The position numbers and the translations under genes were made by a program. The notes beneath the pieces are model-generated. The model was not told the DNA's origin. It did not search any database and was given only the letters and a program-made list of their open reading frames with translations. From assembly GCF_000327385.1 (NCBI RefSeq), contig NW_008708645.1, forward strand, positions 2,090,597-2,154,596: a stretch of 64,000 bases of DNA. Reading direction: 5' to 3'. Origin of the DNA: Lottia gigantea (lineage: Eukaryota > Mollusca > Gastropoda > Lottiidae). This document shows positions 35,901 through 47,600 of the stretch, piece after piece. How positions within the stretch are numbered: the stretch's first letter is position 1; each line of letters begins with the position of its first letter.

Positions 35901-38900
35901 GACCGACAGCTGTATGGGAGAAAGGAGAAGCTGGTGGAAGGTTTAATTTTTTCGTGTAAGTTGACAAGTTGATTCATTCTATCTAGAGCCTTGGTTTTTT
36001 ATTATCTATTTTTAAACGTCTGTGGTAACCCTTTGTACCCACTATGAGCAGTAGATACTTTGGGCCGTATGCTGCGCTTGGACTTAAGGCTAAGTCAGGC
36101 TTTAGGTTTAGTCAGACTTTGTTAATGAATGATTTTTATTATATGTTGTATCCAGATAGTCCGTATTGGTATCCATAAACACCTTACAGCCTTTCTATAA
36201 TAATATTTCGTGAATGTGAAAAGATTGTAACGTCTCTCTGAATTGGTAATAGGGTTATAAAGATAAGGCCGACCCGACATGGTTATCCAGCATCGCTCAA
36301 AATGTATCTGGTTTGGCAACCAACTTCAGATCCTCGTTTCGTGGGTAAAAACGGGACCATCTTGCAACCATGTCCCTTATTATGAGAATATGGACCTGTA
36401 AATATTACCTGCATATCAATGGAGTACAATTCTTTTCAATTGCGAAATAATTCAGCTTGATCACCCTTCGGACATTGTATGGGAACCCGCGTACAGTCAA
36501 TTGTTCCAATTATCCCCGAAAACTACGCAATATCGTTAAAGCCTCTTTGTATTGTTATTATTCATTTCCATCTCGTGAACGCCCAATATATCCGCCATGG
36601 TTATTTGGAAAGAGCGACTAATACCAATACCAATACCAACGAATATATTAAGTACTCTCCAACAACCGATTTATGTCAAGTGATCTTTTTGTTATTGACA
36701 ATTCGAACCAATGCCAAAATCACTCTTGAGCTGTATCTCAATGAAAATATCCAGAACTATATCTCTATGAAAGATCTAGAGCTATATCTCTATGAAAGAT
36801 CTAGATTTATATCTCAATGAAAGATCTAGAGCTATATCTCTATGAAAGATCTATATCTCAATGAAAGATCTTGAGCTATATCTCAATGAAATAACTAGAG
36901 CTATCTCAATAAAATATCTAGATCTATATCTCAATGAAAGATCTAGAGCTATCTCTCAATGAAATAACTAGAGCTATCTCAATAAAATATCCAGAGCTAT
37001 ATCTCAATATAATATTTAGATCTATATCTCAATGAAAATATCCAGAGCTATATCTCTATGAAAGATCTAGATTTATATCTCAATGAAAGATCTAGAGCTA
37101 TATCTCAATGAAAGATCTAGAGCTATATCTCAATGAAAATATCCAGAGCTATATCTCTATGAAAGATCTAGATTTATATCTGAATGAAAATATCCCGAGC
37201 TATATCTCAATATAATATCTAGATCTATATCTCAATGAAAGATCTAGAGCTATATCTCTATGAAAGATCTAGATTTATAACTCAATGAAAGATCTAGAGC
37301 TTTATCTCAATGAAAACATCCAGAGCTATATCTCTATGAAAGATCTAGATTTATATCTCAATGAAAATATCCAGAGCTATATCTCAATATAATATCTAGA
37401 TCTATATCTCAATGAAAGATCTAGAGCTATATCTCTATGAAAGATCTAGATTTATAACTCAATGAAAGATCTAGAGCTTTATCTCAATGAAAACATCCAG
37501 AGCTATATCTCTATGAAAGATCTAGATTTATATCTCAATGAAAGATCTAGAGCTATATCTCAATAGAATATCTAGATCTATATCTCAATGAAAATATCCA
37601 GAGCTATATCTCTATGAAAGATCTAGATTTATACCTCAATGAAAGATCTAGAGCTATATCTCAATGAAAACAAAATTGATGTTGAATTGCGACGTCATCT
37701 GTTTACGCTATTTCAGGTTTGATACAGATTTTACAGTACGTCATACATTTTGGGGACTATATTTTGGGTCTCTATTACGTGGAATGGGAATGGTATTTAA
37801 CCAATCAACTTGTCAAAGAATCACGTCAACCCCAACGTTGAGGGCCGCTTACAGGTAAAAAAAACCAAAAAAAAAAAAACCAGCTAACCCGTGGGTTAAC
37901 CTGTGGACATTAACCATTTATACGGACTTGTACTCTATAGTCGGTTAAAATTTGACGCCACTTTCTTGCTGACGTCGAATGGTCATGCTGGTTATTATTA
38001 TTATTATTATTATTATTATTTTACAAAGCACAAATAACGTGACCTTATCACCGTCCTTGTGAGCAATTCCATGATGACAATTGACCCTGTGACTAATTTA
38101 GTTTGTGACTATATTACTGTGATTAATATTGACCTTGTGTCCATGTTACTGCAACTTTGTAACCAATGACCAATTAAGTGTGTAAGGTTACTGTGACCAT
38201 AGTTCCTCGGAATTTCAGAGTTTTGTTCATTACGTCACCACTACACATTGTGGCCTTATCCCTAGCAGCTTATGAAGGTATTGTAGCATTCGCTTATTAT
38301 ACCACAGTTAGATGTGACCCCCTAGAATCTGGACAGATCACAAATCCTAATCAGGTAAATACATTTTTTTACTCTATGGTATGTATTTTGATTGTCGTCT
38401 ATTTTCAAATTACCATTGTAAAATTACAGGTTTATCATTCAAGCCAAATGATATTTGCTATAGTGACGTCATAATGTCTTTTTGGCGTAATACGAAAACA
38501 CTTATAAGCTTCTATTGCTTCACTCCGATATCCCCATACTACAGGTGCTTGTAGTTTCAGAGACAAGAACTTGTCTTAATTATGTTTTAATATCAGAAAT
38601 ACATTCAAATCCAATTGACATTCGCTACAGTGACGCCATAATCGGTCAGCATATACAAAATCATACATTAAAAATTACCGATTGCATAATAGGACACATT
38701 GGGAATTAACCCAAAGTTAACTAAAACGCTCTATTAATGTATTTGCAGATCATTCCTTATATGGTTATGGATATATTCAGGTCATTGCCAGGAATGCCTG
38801 GATTATTTTTAGCATCTCTGTTCAGTGCTTCTTTAAGGTAAGAAATAGGAATATGCAAACTTTCTTCCGATTAAAACCATTAGTTCTATTCTTTCATTAT

Positions 38901-41900
38901 CAAATAATACTGATCGAATAAAGATGGTACTTCTTTTCACCACCGAGGACCATCGAAGATAGCCGAAAACTATCCAATACGCTGATTCACCCAAATGCCA
39001 GCCAGTTCTAATTATACAAATAGGAGTATAAATGTCGTTTGGTGGTCCATAATCGGCGAAAGGACGCACCGTATTTAAAAAAACTTAACATCCATTCCAA
39101 AAGTACCCCTTAATGTTTCGAAATGACTATAAGTAATGCGAAACTATGACGTCGACGCCGAATTCGCTGCGTATATTAGTCCAAAATGGTTCAATATTTC
39201 AAGCTTCATGTAGATAATTGCATTTCATATCATCATTTTACAGTACACTATCAACTGGTTTAAGTGGACTATCAGCTATTTTTCTACAAGATATTGTCAA
39301 AGAAAAGTTTAAAACTTTATCCGAATTTAGAAGTACTCTTGTAGCCAAAATATCAGGTATAGCCGTTTTGCTTGTTTCTCTTCAATACCATGCAGCCAGA
39401 TTACAGATCTATTGTTTTATATGTACTACCTTCTTTCTGGCTAAGATATATATCTCACGATCAGATTATCAACACAATTTCCCTAATGCTGCAGGCACTC
39501 GAACGGTCTTGCTCGCCGACTGGAGCCATGTCAAGAGTTTCACCGACCGCTTGCGGGCACACAAGGAGACAAAAAATCTCCAGTCGATCGTTTTCTACTA
39601 TGTCGATAATCTCGTGCGGATCATTTAATTGAAAGGGAATGAATCTGATTGGATGAGGAAGCTCCGATTGCAGACGATGAAACAATTGGCGTCAAATCCT
39701 GTCGGCAACGCGGTAATCTTGTCGTGGAAGCGCGGGCACACGTGAGATTTTACGGAAGATTCGAGTCAGCGACAAAAATCGGCGTCTATGACTGTTCGTG
39801 TGCCTGCACCCTTAGTCAGTCGTGCAAGGGACATTGGAAAATCTAATCCAGTCAATAAAACGGACCCGTGTGAAGTCGGTTGTGCACTTAAATATACATC
39901 GAAAAGGGGGAGGCCAAATCCGCTAACCTGAAAACCCTTCTGTTATAGCCCACTGCACGGCGTTGGCCTTCCTTATTAGTCCCATCTAAAGCAGAAAACT
40001 GCATTTCCTTTTATTCAGAATGTAGATATTGTATGATTTCTGTGTCTTGTAGTCATAATATCTGCCGTCTTAGCATCTGGAATAGCTATAGTTATTGGTG
40101 AAATAGGTGGAACTATGATACAGGTGAGTTATGCCTAAACGGAACTACGAGCCTGACCTAGTTACCTGAATCAGATCACGAACATATTTGACCGCCATGT
40201 GATTCGAAGTTTTAGTTGAAATATTCGTGATTTTTCTTAATGATCGACTAATTTTGGCGCATGTTCGTGTCTGCACACGAAGTTTCTTATGACAGGTTAC
40301 TATTTTCAACTATTTTTAAGACCTTGCTGACTTATAAAACTAAGTGAATGTCTTCCAGTCAGAAAAAATAGATTGTTTTTTTTTATTTTAATGACATAGA
40401 ACACGTGTTGAATAACAATATCGTCAGATCAAGGATAGCAACTGGAGTTACTACAATCCAAATATCGAAACCAAATATCAAGTTGTGCATTATAATCACA
40501 TTTGTCATAATAGATCAATTTGTATTATTTTACTTTGTAGATATCTGGTTCAGTAATTTCTGCATTTTCTGGTCCTTTAACAGGATTATTTTTACTGGGT
40601 GTTCTTTGTCCTTGGGCAAACTCAAAGGTTTGTGTGTACATGATGTTTCTCTTTTTTACATTTGGGTGTCTATCCGATTCACGTTAAAGTCGCATGCATT
40701 CCCCATAAAAAAAATATCGCGTCCAACACTAGCTTATAAATTGTGAGACGATGGAAGTGAGCCATTTACATGGCCGTCATCGGAAAAGATTTCAATTACA
40801 TATCCTGAAATGGGATAAAAAAAAAAGGGCCCAAATTTAAGATAAACAAATGATTCACGTGTATCTAATTGTAGAAAAATCAGGCGTAGGCTTGACTCTG
40901 TAAAGTGATACAGAGAATGACTAGTAAGTAAAATGATTCCGATTACATACAAATGTTTTACAGGGCGCTGTAGCCGGGTCGATGATTAGCATGGTATTTT
41001 GCTCATGGCTTGGAATGGGATCGAGTTTTTCCAGAACTTTACGGAAAACTCCATGGTTGCCGCTAGCACCGATTGACCACTGCCCAGTAGATAATTCAAC
41101 GTTTATAGAGTATAATATGACTTCACCATATATGTATAATCCCACGGTGAACGTAACGGAGGTATATGCCACAGAATTACCCGAACCGTAAGTTAATATT
41201 ATCCCCAGAGGCGGATTAACCTATAGGCGAACAAGGCAGCTGCCTTTCGGCCCATGGAAAATTCGGCCCACGATAAATTCTGTAACTGTGAAAATAAAAC
41301 AGTTAAGAAATTTCCACAGGCTCATTGAAAATTGTCCCACCAGGAGCGTGATGTGTGAAAATCGACTAAATTGTTTGAGCCTATTGGTGATGAATGCCGA
41401 TATCGTGCATCGGCGGATTAACCTATAGGCGAACAAGGCAGCTGCCTTTCGGCCCATGGAAAATTCGGCCCACGATAAATTCTGTAACAGTGAAAATAAA
41501 ACAGTTAATAAATTTCCACAGGCCCATTGAAAATTGTCCCACCAGGAGCGTGATGTGTGAAAATCGACTAAATTGTTTGAGCCTATTGGTGATGAATGCC
41601 GATATCGTGCATACGATTGATGCTGGTGAGCTGACTGATCTGATCCTGAAAAATAAAAGATCGCAAACTTCCTGTCATAAAGTTGTAATCACACCATGCG
41701 TTCTCCCTAAAATGAGAAATTAGACCCTCTACCGTTCGTTTACCTACGGCCCAACAAGTCCAAAATTCGCCACTGCTTGTCCCTATATTTCGCTCTAGAA
41801 TTTTTTAATTTGCATCACTGTGCTGTAGAATTCCTTACTTGTTTAATTATTTGTACGTCATTTTCTTCTGAAAAAGTCAAAGCAATTAAGTTTCATTTAG

Positions 41901-43893
41901 TAGAAGAGCCCACTAGATCTTATAAACGCATCTTAACCACATATTCACAATGTTACGTTATTACCAACGGTATGCAGCAATTATGCAGCAACATTATGGT
42001 TTATTGTTTACCAATTCTCTCTCGAGCACTCTGATTGGCTGTATCCGCTAACGCACATTCCAACCATATCGTTGCATTTCAAAACCCCCGCGATACAAAA
42101 AGGTGGCTATTGCAGTCAAGATTTAAGAGAAAATTTGTAAGCTTGACGTTGTGAAGCTGTACCCAGGACGAACTAGTTTGGTTCTCTGAGGCGGAGTAAT
42201 GATAATTAATATACCCTTCCAAACTTAATAAAGTTAAAATGAGTTTTATAACATTCATGATTGTCTGTGGTTTACATCGCCACAGTCATCGAAACGAGGC
42301 TTAAATCAAATCGCCTCTCTCAAGTAATCTTTCTATTATAGCATGCAGTTAAATACATTTAATAATAGGTTTTTTTCGCTTCAGACAAGGTTTAGATAGA
42401 ATGTATGCTATATCTTATACATGGTTTGGTGCTATAGGTGTTATATTAGCTTTTGTAGCTGGTGCTATTATTAGCTTGTTGACTGGTAACCAATTTCTCT
42501 TTATTAATCGTTTACAATATACAAAACTCCTTTCCCCTTTGCAAAAAAAAACGCAAATCCACAAAACATCCATCCTCGCTGTTTCTCTGTAGCTTTGATG
42601 CATCCATTTATATTTATTTATTTATAAGGTATGGTTAGAGGTATATTGCACAAATTTAAATTAGTCTGATACCTTGATTGCAATAGTCGCTATAATTGTA
42701 TCACGGTGTGCAACGATTTGATTGGATTTGATTTGGGCTTATTGTTTACATTGACAGAATTTCTGGCGAGGACTCTGATTGACAGTATTCGCTAACGTAC
42801 AATCCAATCAAATCGATGCAGATACAAGAAAGGTGGCTATTGCAGTTAATGAAATGAATGGAGTTTTACGTCCTACTTTTCTGCACCATGTGGGCTAATG
42901 AAGACGGGCAGGATGCAATGAGGGATATTTTGCCAGGACAGCGGCATTAGCCTGCTCTTTTTCGATTTCCAACTGTCCCAACCGAACGACTAGACGCTTT
43001 TTTCATGTCAGCCCCTCTTACCTGCATCACTGACAGGGGAAACCGGGTTGAAAACTGTGAAGGTTTTATCTCGACATAGCCAGGATTGAACCCAGGACCT
43101 TCAGGTTAAGTTAATGTTTTGAATGATTGTCTTTCATGGCATTGTACTTCAGGCTCTATGGATAAAGAAGACATAGATCCAAGATTAATGGTGCCAATAT
43201 TGATTAAATTAGGTTCCTGTCTACCAAAATCTGTAAAGAGATTCTTAAGATTTGACTTAGACCTGACAAAGAAGGTAATACACATTTGAATAGTATGAAC
43301 CCTAATGTTTGTTGTTGGGGCTCTATATGCACAGTCGGTTAGAGGCTAGGACACAAGGCCTATACATTATTTCATTTACTTGGTTATGCCGAATAGATGA
43401 TGGTCGTGGGTTCACATTCTAGTGACCTTGAGTAAGTCACTTATTCCAATTATTCCAGTTGACTTATAAAGGTCAAAAAGTATATAGGGCTTTGGGTGAA
43501 CCTAAATTGTTATTCTTGTGGAAAAAAATGGTTGCTTCTTTCATTCCTTCTTATTATACGTTTACGGTGTAACAACAGAAAGACTGAAAATATTATGGCT
43601 TAGTTTTTACTGATTTTCTGTCGAGGGCTCTTATTGGCGTAAATCCAATCAAATGGGCGCCTTTACATACGTCTGTGACAAAAGAAAGTTGAGTTTTGCA
43701 GTCAAGGTATAAGTTCGTTATAGCTTGACATTGTGAAGATGCTAAGAAACATGAACATGCATTTTTGTATCTTCAGCGAGAAAAGAAAATAATGTACACG
43801 AGGGAAGCTGAAGTTATCGTCAATGAAAAACCGCCCAAGATAATCATGCCTGAAGAAATGACTTTGCTGAACCAAAACAAAACCAAAAGCTGA
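32967..43893 (+). CDS. SLC5-family sodium-coupled transporter (SMCT/SMVT type)
   Basis: Sixteen exons join in phase (628 residues): 32967-33311, 33819-33887, 34575-34626, 34891-34958, 35320-35400, 35882-35955, 37717-37854, 38219-38354, 38749-38837, 39244-39356, 40053-40123, 40541-40627, 40964-41187, 42385-42485, 43153-43274, 43777-43893. The protein has the SLC5 layout of about thirteen membrane helices. SSF signatures include SEYLVGGRKMSFIPVAISL (about 41-60), GGLKAVIWTDVFQ (179-191), HTFWG and NQSTCQR. The Ser/Thr-rich helix-8 block SLFSASLSTLSTGLSGLSA (about 344-362) lines the second sodium site in relatives. Exon 13 codes for an outer loop with three N-glycosylation sequons. Closest known relatives are SLC5A8/A12 (monocarboxylates), SLC5A6 (biotin, pantothenate) and SLC5A5; substrate cannot be told from sequence. 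The start is ATGG preceded by TTCAAA. Confidence 0.95.
33461..33677. repeat. Long-armed foldback element in SLC5 intron 1
   Basis: Two arms of about 100 bp (CAACCATTTTGAATCTCTTC ... CACATTTAAAG and its inverse) meet around a short centre near 33570. It is non-coding. The arms differ at scattered positions, so this is not a recent copy. Confidence 0.88.
35070..35186 (-). repeat. Foldback family 3, half copy in SLC5 intron 4
   Basis: It contains AATTGCAGGAACCACA, GGATTGGCGCAAATTGATGT, TATCAGTATCCCCCGATACA and AACCTCTTTACAATCCCTTT, matching the right arm of the full copy at 48705. The left half (34980-35060) is only faintly related. Confidence 0.75.
35465..35725. repeat. Foldback family 2, full copy in SLC5 intron 5
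   Basis: The left arm begins CAAGCTATTGCGAACTGCGT and continues CTAATACCTTGACTGCAATA. The right arm ends GGTGGCTATTGCAGTCAAAG and CAGTTCGTAATAGCTTGAC. The arms are of about 110 bp around a core with CCCTTGACAGAAAGACTGTT. Confidence 0.85.
36728..37672. repeat. Minisatellite in SLC5 intron 6, about 24-25-bp units
   Basis: Some 38 turns of AGATCTAGAGCTATATCTCA plus ATGAA, with variants ATATCCAGAGC and AGATCTAGATTT that recur in a higher-order pattern. The array ends about 45 bp before exon 7. Confidence 0.95.
37979..38030. repeat. ATT trinucleotide microsatellite
   Basis: A run of about nine to ten TTA/ATT units lies at 37993-38022 in SLC5 intron 7. An A-rich stretch of about 20 bases (37857-37880) follows the exon-7 donor. 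Confidence 0.85.
39490..39808. mobile_element. Non-autonomous TIR element, copy 1, in SLC5 intron 10
   Basis: The ends TGCAGGCACTCGAACGGTC and the inverse TGCAGGCACACGAACAGTC define terminal inverted repeats. The similarity of the arms runs inward through GCCGACTGGAGCC-type sequence. Interior wording (GAGACAAAAAATCTCCAGTC, CGTGGAAGCGCGGGCACACG) recurs in the copy at 50856. There is no transposase, and no target duplication could be confirmed. Confidence 0.82.
39880..40015 (+). repeat. Diverged SINE fragment
   Basis: ATCCGCTAACCTGAAAACCC and TGCACGGCGTTGGCCTTCCT recall the SINE head and tail, with the middle missing. It is an old, internally deleted copy. Confidence 0.5.
41210..41612 (+). repeat. 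Two-copy tandem duplication, 202 bp each, in SLC5 intron 13
   Basis: The block GGCGGATTAACCTATAGGCG ... GCCGATATCGTGCAT at 41210-41410 is repeated at 41412-41612 with only a handful of differences. It is a recent local duplication. Sequence continuing from the second copy to about 41770 (GCCCAACAAGTCCAAAATTC) looks like part of the same older repeat. Confidence 0.95.
42008..42155 (+). repeat. Foldback family 2, right-half copy in SLC5 intron 13
   Basis: CTCTGATTGGCTGTATCCGC, AAAAAGGTGGCTATTGCAGT and TAAGCTTGACGTTGTGAAG match the right arm of the family. The left arm is absent or reduced to a trace. Confidence 0.78.
42661..42851 (+). repeat. Foldback family 2 copy, cut at its right end by a SINE
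   Basis: The left arm TGATACCTTGATTGCAATAG and right arm GCTAACGTACAATCCAATCA ... AAGGTGGCTATTGCAGTT are present. The expected end (CAAGGTATAAG ...) is replaced exactly where the SINE at 42852 begins. Confidence 0.82.
42852..43108 (-). mobile_element. tRNA-derived SINE, 5'-truncated, inserted in a foldback element
   Basis: Minus-strand copy: the body tail (GAAATGAATGGAGTTTTACG) is at the left and the tRNA-like head is cut at the B-box region (GGATTGAACCCAGGACCTTC) at the right. AGTTAATG flanks both sides (42844-42851 and 43109-43116). Confidence 0.88.
43573..43741 (+). repeat. Foldback family 2, partial copy just before SLC5 exon 16
   Basis: TTTTCTGTCGAGGGCTCTTA, GTAAATCCAATCAAATGG, TGCAGTCAAGGTATAAGTTC and TAGCTTGACATTGTGAAGAT are in family order. 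It ends about 35 bp before the last exon, so it may supply part of the branch-point region of that intron. Confidence 0.78.
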
Positions 43894-44667
43894 AGATACT
43901 ATCATATTTCTATATATTTTTATAGTATTTTTTTATGTGATCAATAATGCTTTTGAATCTTAATACGTTAAAGCTGTACAAATATTCTTATATTAAAAAA
44001 TTCTAAATATTTGTCCATTGTTTTATGCGCTTGGTACATTAAACACTAATGGGTTTTGATTGTAAAATGTTTTTTCTCGTATAAATCCTGCAATTTCGGA
44101 GGACATTTGATTCCAAATTATTCCACGAATGGAACGCATTAAAATGAAATTGTACTTTATGCTTAAACCCATAATGATCCCATTACCGTTTGTTGTTTCC
44201 AGTTCCTAACAGGACGAGCATGGGTTTAGTTGTATAAAATTCAAAACCATATGATACCATCCTATGTTATTGACATATGTTAATCGGATTAATTCGGATA
44301 TATTCCTCATTAACACAACTGCTTTTTAATCTGTTCCATATTTGTACTCCCATTGAAAACCTCCATTCCATATGAGCTGTTTTATCCAAACTTAATCAAA
44401 CGCGCCGAGATAAATTATATATCAGGAGAATTAGTCTATAGAAATCAAAACGCTAAACATCCCCATACACATTCAGGCTGACCTTGCGAACAGAGGACAT
44501 GTTTCACCACACAAACACACTTGCCTTAACCATTCTTTGGGATCCTGAATTGTCAAGATGTTTCCCCAGATTTGACTAAGGTTGTCTTGTTTGTTCTGGT
44601 GTTCACTTTCAGATACACAATTCATTCTCTATTCGAAATACATGAAGTATAAAATCAGATTTCAGGG
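43894..44667. other. Between convergent SLC5 and LU-domain genes
   Basis: The two genes end toward each other here, so this is the 3' flank of both. No exon was recognised and no canonical AATAAA stands out close to either stop. The sequence is unique-looking apart from AT-rich runs. Confidence 0.45.
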
Positions 44668-47600
44668 TTAAAAAGCCCAACGCAGTACGAATACAATAAC
44701 ACCCAAACATTTCAAAAACAAACTATTTACAGTAATCACAGACATTGCGTTTTCTACAATATGAGCATCCAACTCGACAGTACCAACTCCTGTAATAGAA
44801 CGACTAACAAATTAAAGGGATTGTAAAGGAATTTTAAAGAGGCTTTCTAAAGTTTTATGTGCATAAGGGATACTGATAGCATCAATTTGCACCATTCCAA
44901 TTTTCAATCAGACGTCTGTGGGTCCTGCAATTCCCATAAACCTAAGTGTTGTGGAATTGCAGGAAACATTGACGTCTGACACTTGAAATGATGTATATAT
45001 GATATATGATGTAAATAGTTTCGATATCTCCCCCCCCCCCCTCCTTTTTTTTAAACCAATGACAAAAAGGCCGACGAACCACCTTTGTCTCTATAAACGG
45101 TTACTTACCAATTGGACCGCCATTACACAAATATGTTTTACAGACACACCAAGTTTCTAGATAGTATGTATAGCAACCATCGACAGGAGGCATGGAAGCC
45201 AGAGATGGTAATGTATCTGTACAACCTCTATACACCTCTAGAAAAGAATGATTTAGTTGAAATTTACTGGCAAAGACGAGATAAAAAAAAACAAGTATAC
45301 AGCAATACCAATTTTACATTGGGTCGGTTAATGCAGCTAGCCCCTGTGGTAGGACAAAAGGACAGAAGGTATCAACAGTTTAGGCTATGGATACATCTTT
45401 CGTCGCATTTGGCTCAACCTTTGTCAATGTTCGGTTGTTTCCGTGAGTTGAGCCTTCGCTAATGTTCGTTAATTTCCGTGAGTGTAACTAGCAGAATTCT
45501 TGTCCCAAAGTTGACACAAGTGCTTTCGTTGCAGCTGTGTAAACTCGGTGACACAGACTACAATGAGAATACAATAGTTATGACTTTGGAGTATTCCAGA
45601 TTTCACTTCCAGGATTCCAGTAGATCTACCTACTTCTTGGATCCAGGTCATCACTTCTAGTGTAACAATGTCCAGTACAGTTCATCTTCCAAGCACTCAA
45701 ACTAACAGTGCCATATTTCGGACATTGACTGTAATGTTGACCTTTAGCATCGTAATTTATACAATTAAAACATTTCATAATCCCGTCTTTGGCACCTGAA
45801 ATACGAATTCGTATATTGGGTACACCTCAATCAGAATAATCAACAAAATCTTCTAGAGTTACAAAATATCTTTGGGGTACCTTTGAAATAATATAAGTAT
45901 AGGCCTACTTGATTGGTAAAATGAAATACTGCACCGAACTCTTGTAGACATTTAATAGTAGTGCACTCAATATGTGCTTTATAATCCTGGTACTCAAATC
46001 TAGGTAGCTTTGACTATTTCAAAATTCGAAATTGAAATTCAACACAAATATTGCTGCTATCTTCAATAACATTTCCATCACAATGTGCACTAGAATTGGA
46101 AAGATTATTGACACCTTCAATGACTTCAATCGTATATTTAGTTAGGCTACAAACAAAACCGAACTTGAAAACCGACTGGATGAAAAAGACTTGGTATTTC
46201 ACCACTAGACAATGAAGTAACTACCTTACCTTGACTTAGGATTGCTTTCCGAAGGTGGGCATCCAGTTCTTCCGACCCTTCTCCTGTATATATGAAAAAG
46301 TTGATATCATAATAATTAAAATTGTATTTCGTTCCGTTATATTTTTGGTCGATCGGTAATCTAAAAAGATTTATAACTAGTTCGGGTACAGCTGAAGTTT
46401 ATTTCAACCACAATCCCCGTCTAAATATCGACTTTGAATTGTGGGATGCTTAAACCTAGAGCGATATGACCTATTCGTAAACACTGCGCAAACTCGGCGC
46501 AAAAATTGTCGCAGTTTGTGCCAATGCAGGATATTTGTTGGTTTTGCATTGTGTACACAATGCCTTACTTATTCGTGTACAGTGTGCGAACAAGCCACAA
46601 CGCTGCGCTGCGCTGCATCGATATCACTACGACCAATTGCGCGGAATTTCGGCGACAAAAATTGTTCAAGTGTCATAGGGACATTACGCATTTAAATCAT
46701 GTTTGATCATGATTATTTCTTACCCATAGGCTGTCCATTACATGTATCATTGCTGCATATACACCATGTATCAAGACCATATATATAACAACCATCATCT
46801 GGTAAGGGACTTGGTAGAGAGAAACCCGTTGTACAACCACGTCCAGCGTCTTAAAAACCAAATATATCATGGTCATTCTTACTGATTAAAGAAATTATCC
46901 CACTACCAAACTCTAGAATCAAGCCCAGACCGATTATTCTAATTACTTAATGAAGCATTGGTTCCATCCTAGGCCTGTACATTTGGGAGAATCAAACCCT
47001 TCCTTCTTCGAAAACAAAATATCCCATTATCAGGTTATATCGGCCAACCAAATATCTCAATATTAAGACAAATGATCAAACCAAGATCCCATGATCAAAC
47101 CAAGATCCCATGATCAAACCAAGATCCCATGATCAAAATAAGATCCCACGATCAAACCAAGATCCCATGATCAAACCAAGATCCCATGATCAAACCAAGA
47201 TCCCATGATCAAAATAAGATTCCATGATCAATCAAAGATACTACGATTAAAATAATATCCCATGATCAATCCGAGATCCCACGATCAAAATAAGATCCCA
47301 TGATCAAACAAAGATCCCATGATCAAACAAAGATCCCATTATCAATCCAAGATACCACGATCAAAATAAGATCCCATGATCAATCCGAGATCCCATGATC
47401 AATCCAAGATCCCATGATCAACAAAGACCTCATGATCAATCCAAGATCCCATGATCAATCCAAGAACCCACGATAAAAATAAGATCCCATGATCAATCCA
47501 AGATCCCAAGATCAATCCAAAAACCAAAGATCAAACCGAATATCCCATGATCAATGTAAAATATTTATTATACCAATCATGTTACGATCAATGATCAATT

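Noticed and set aside
41210-41770. Possible hAT or zinc-finger-type gene fragment in the duplicated intron block
   Set aside because: Short frames have no convincing domain; similarity was only an impression.
45469-45660. Open frames on both strands in the LU gene
   Set aside because: They overlap the 3' edge of exon 5 and adjacent intron; the phase-matched exon explains the coding signal.
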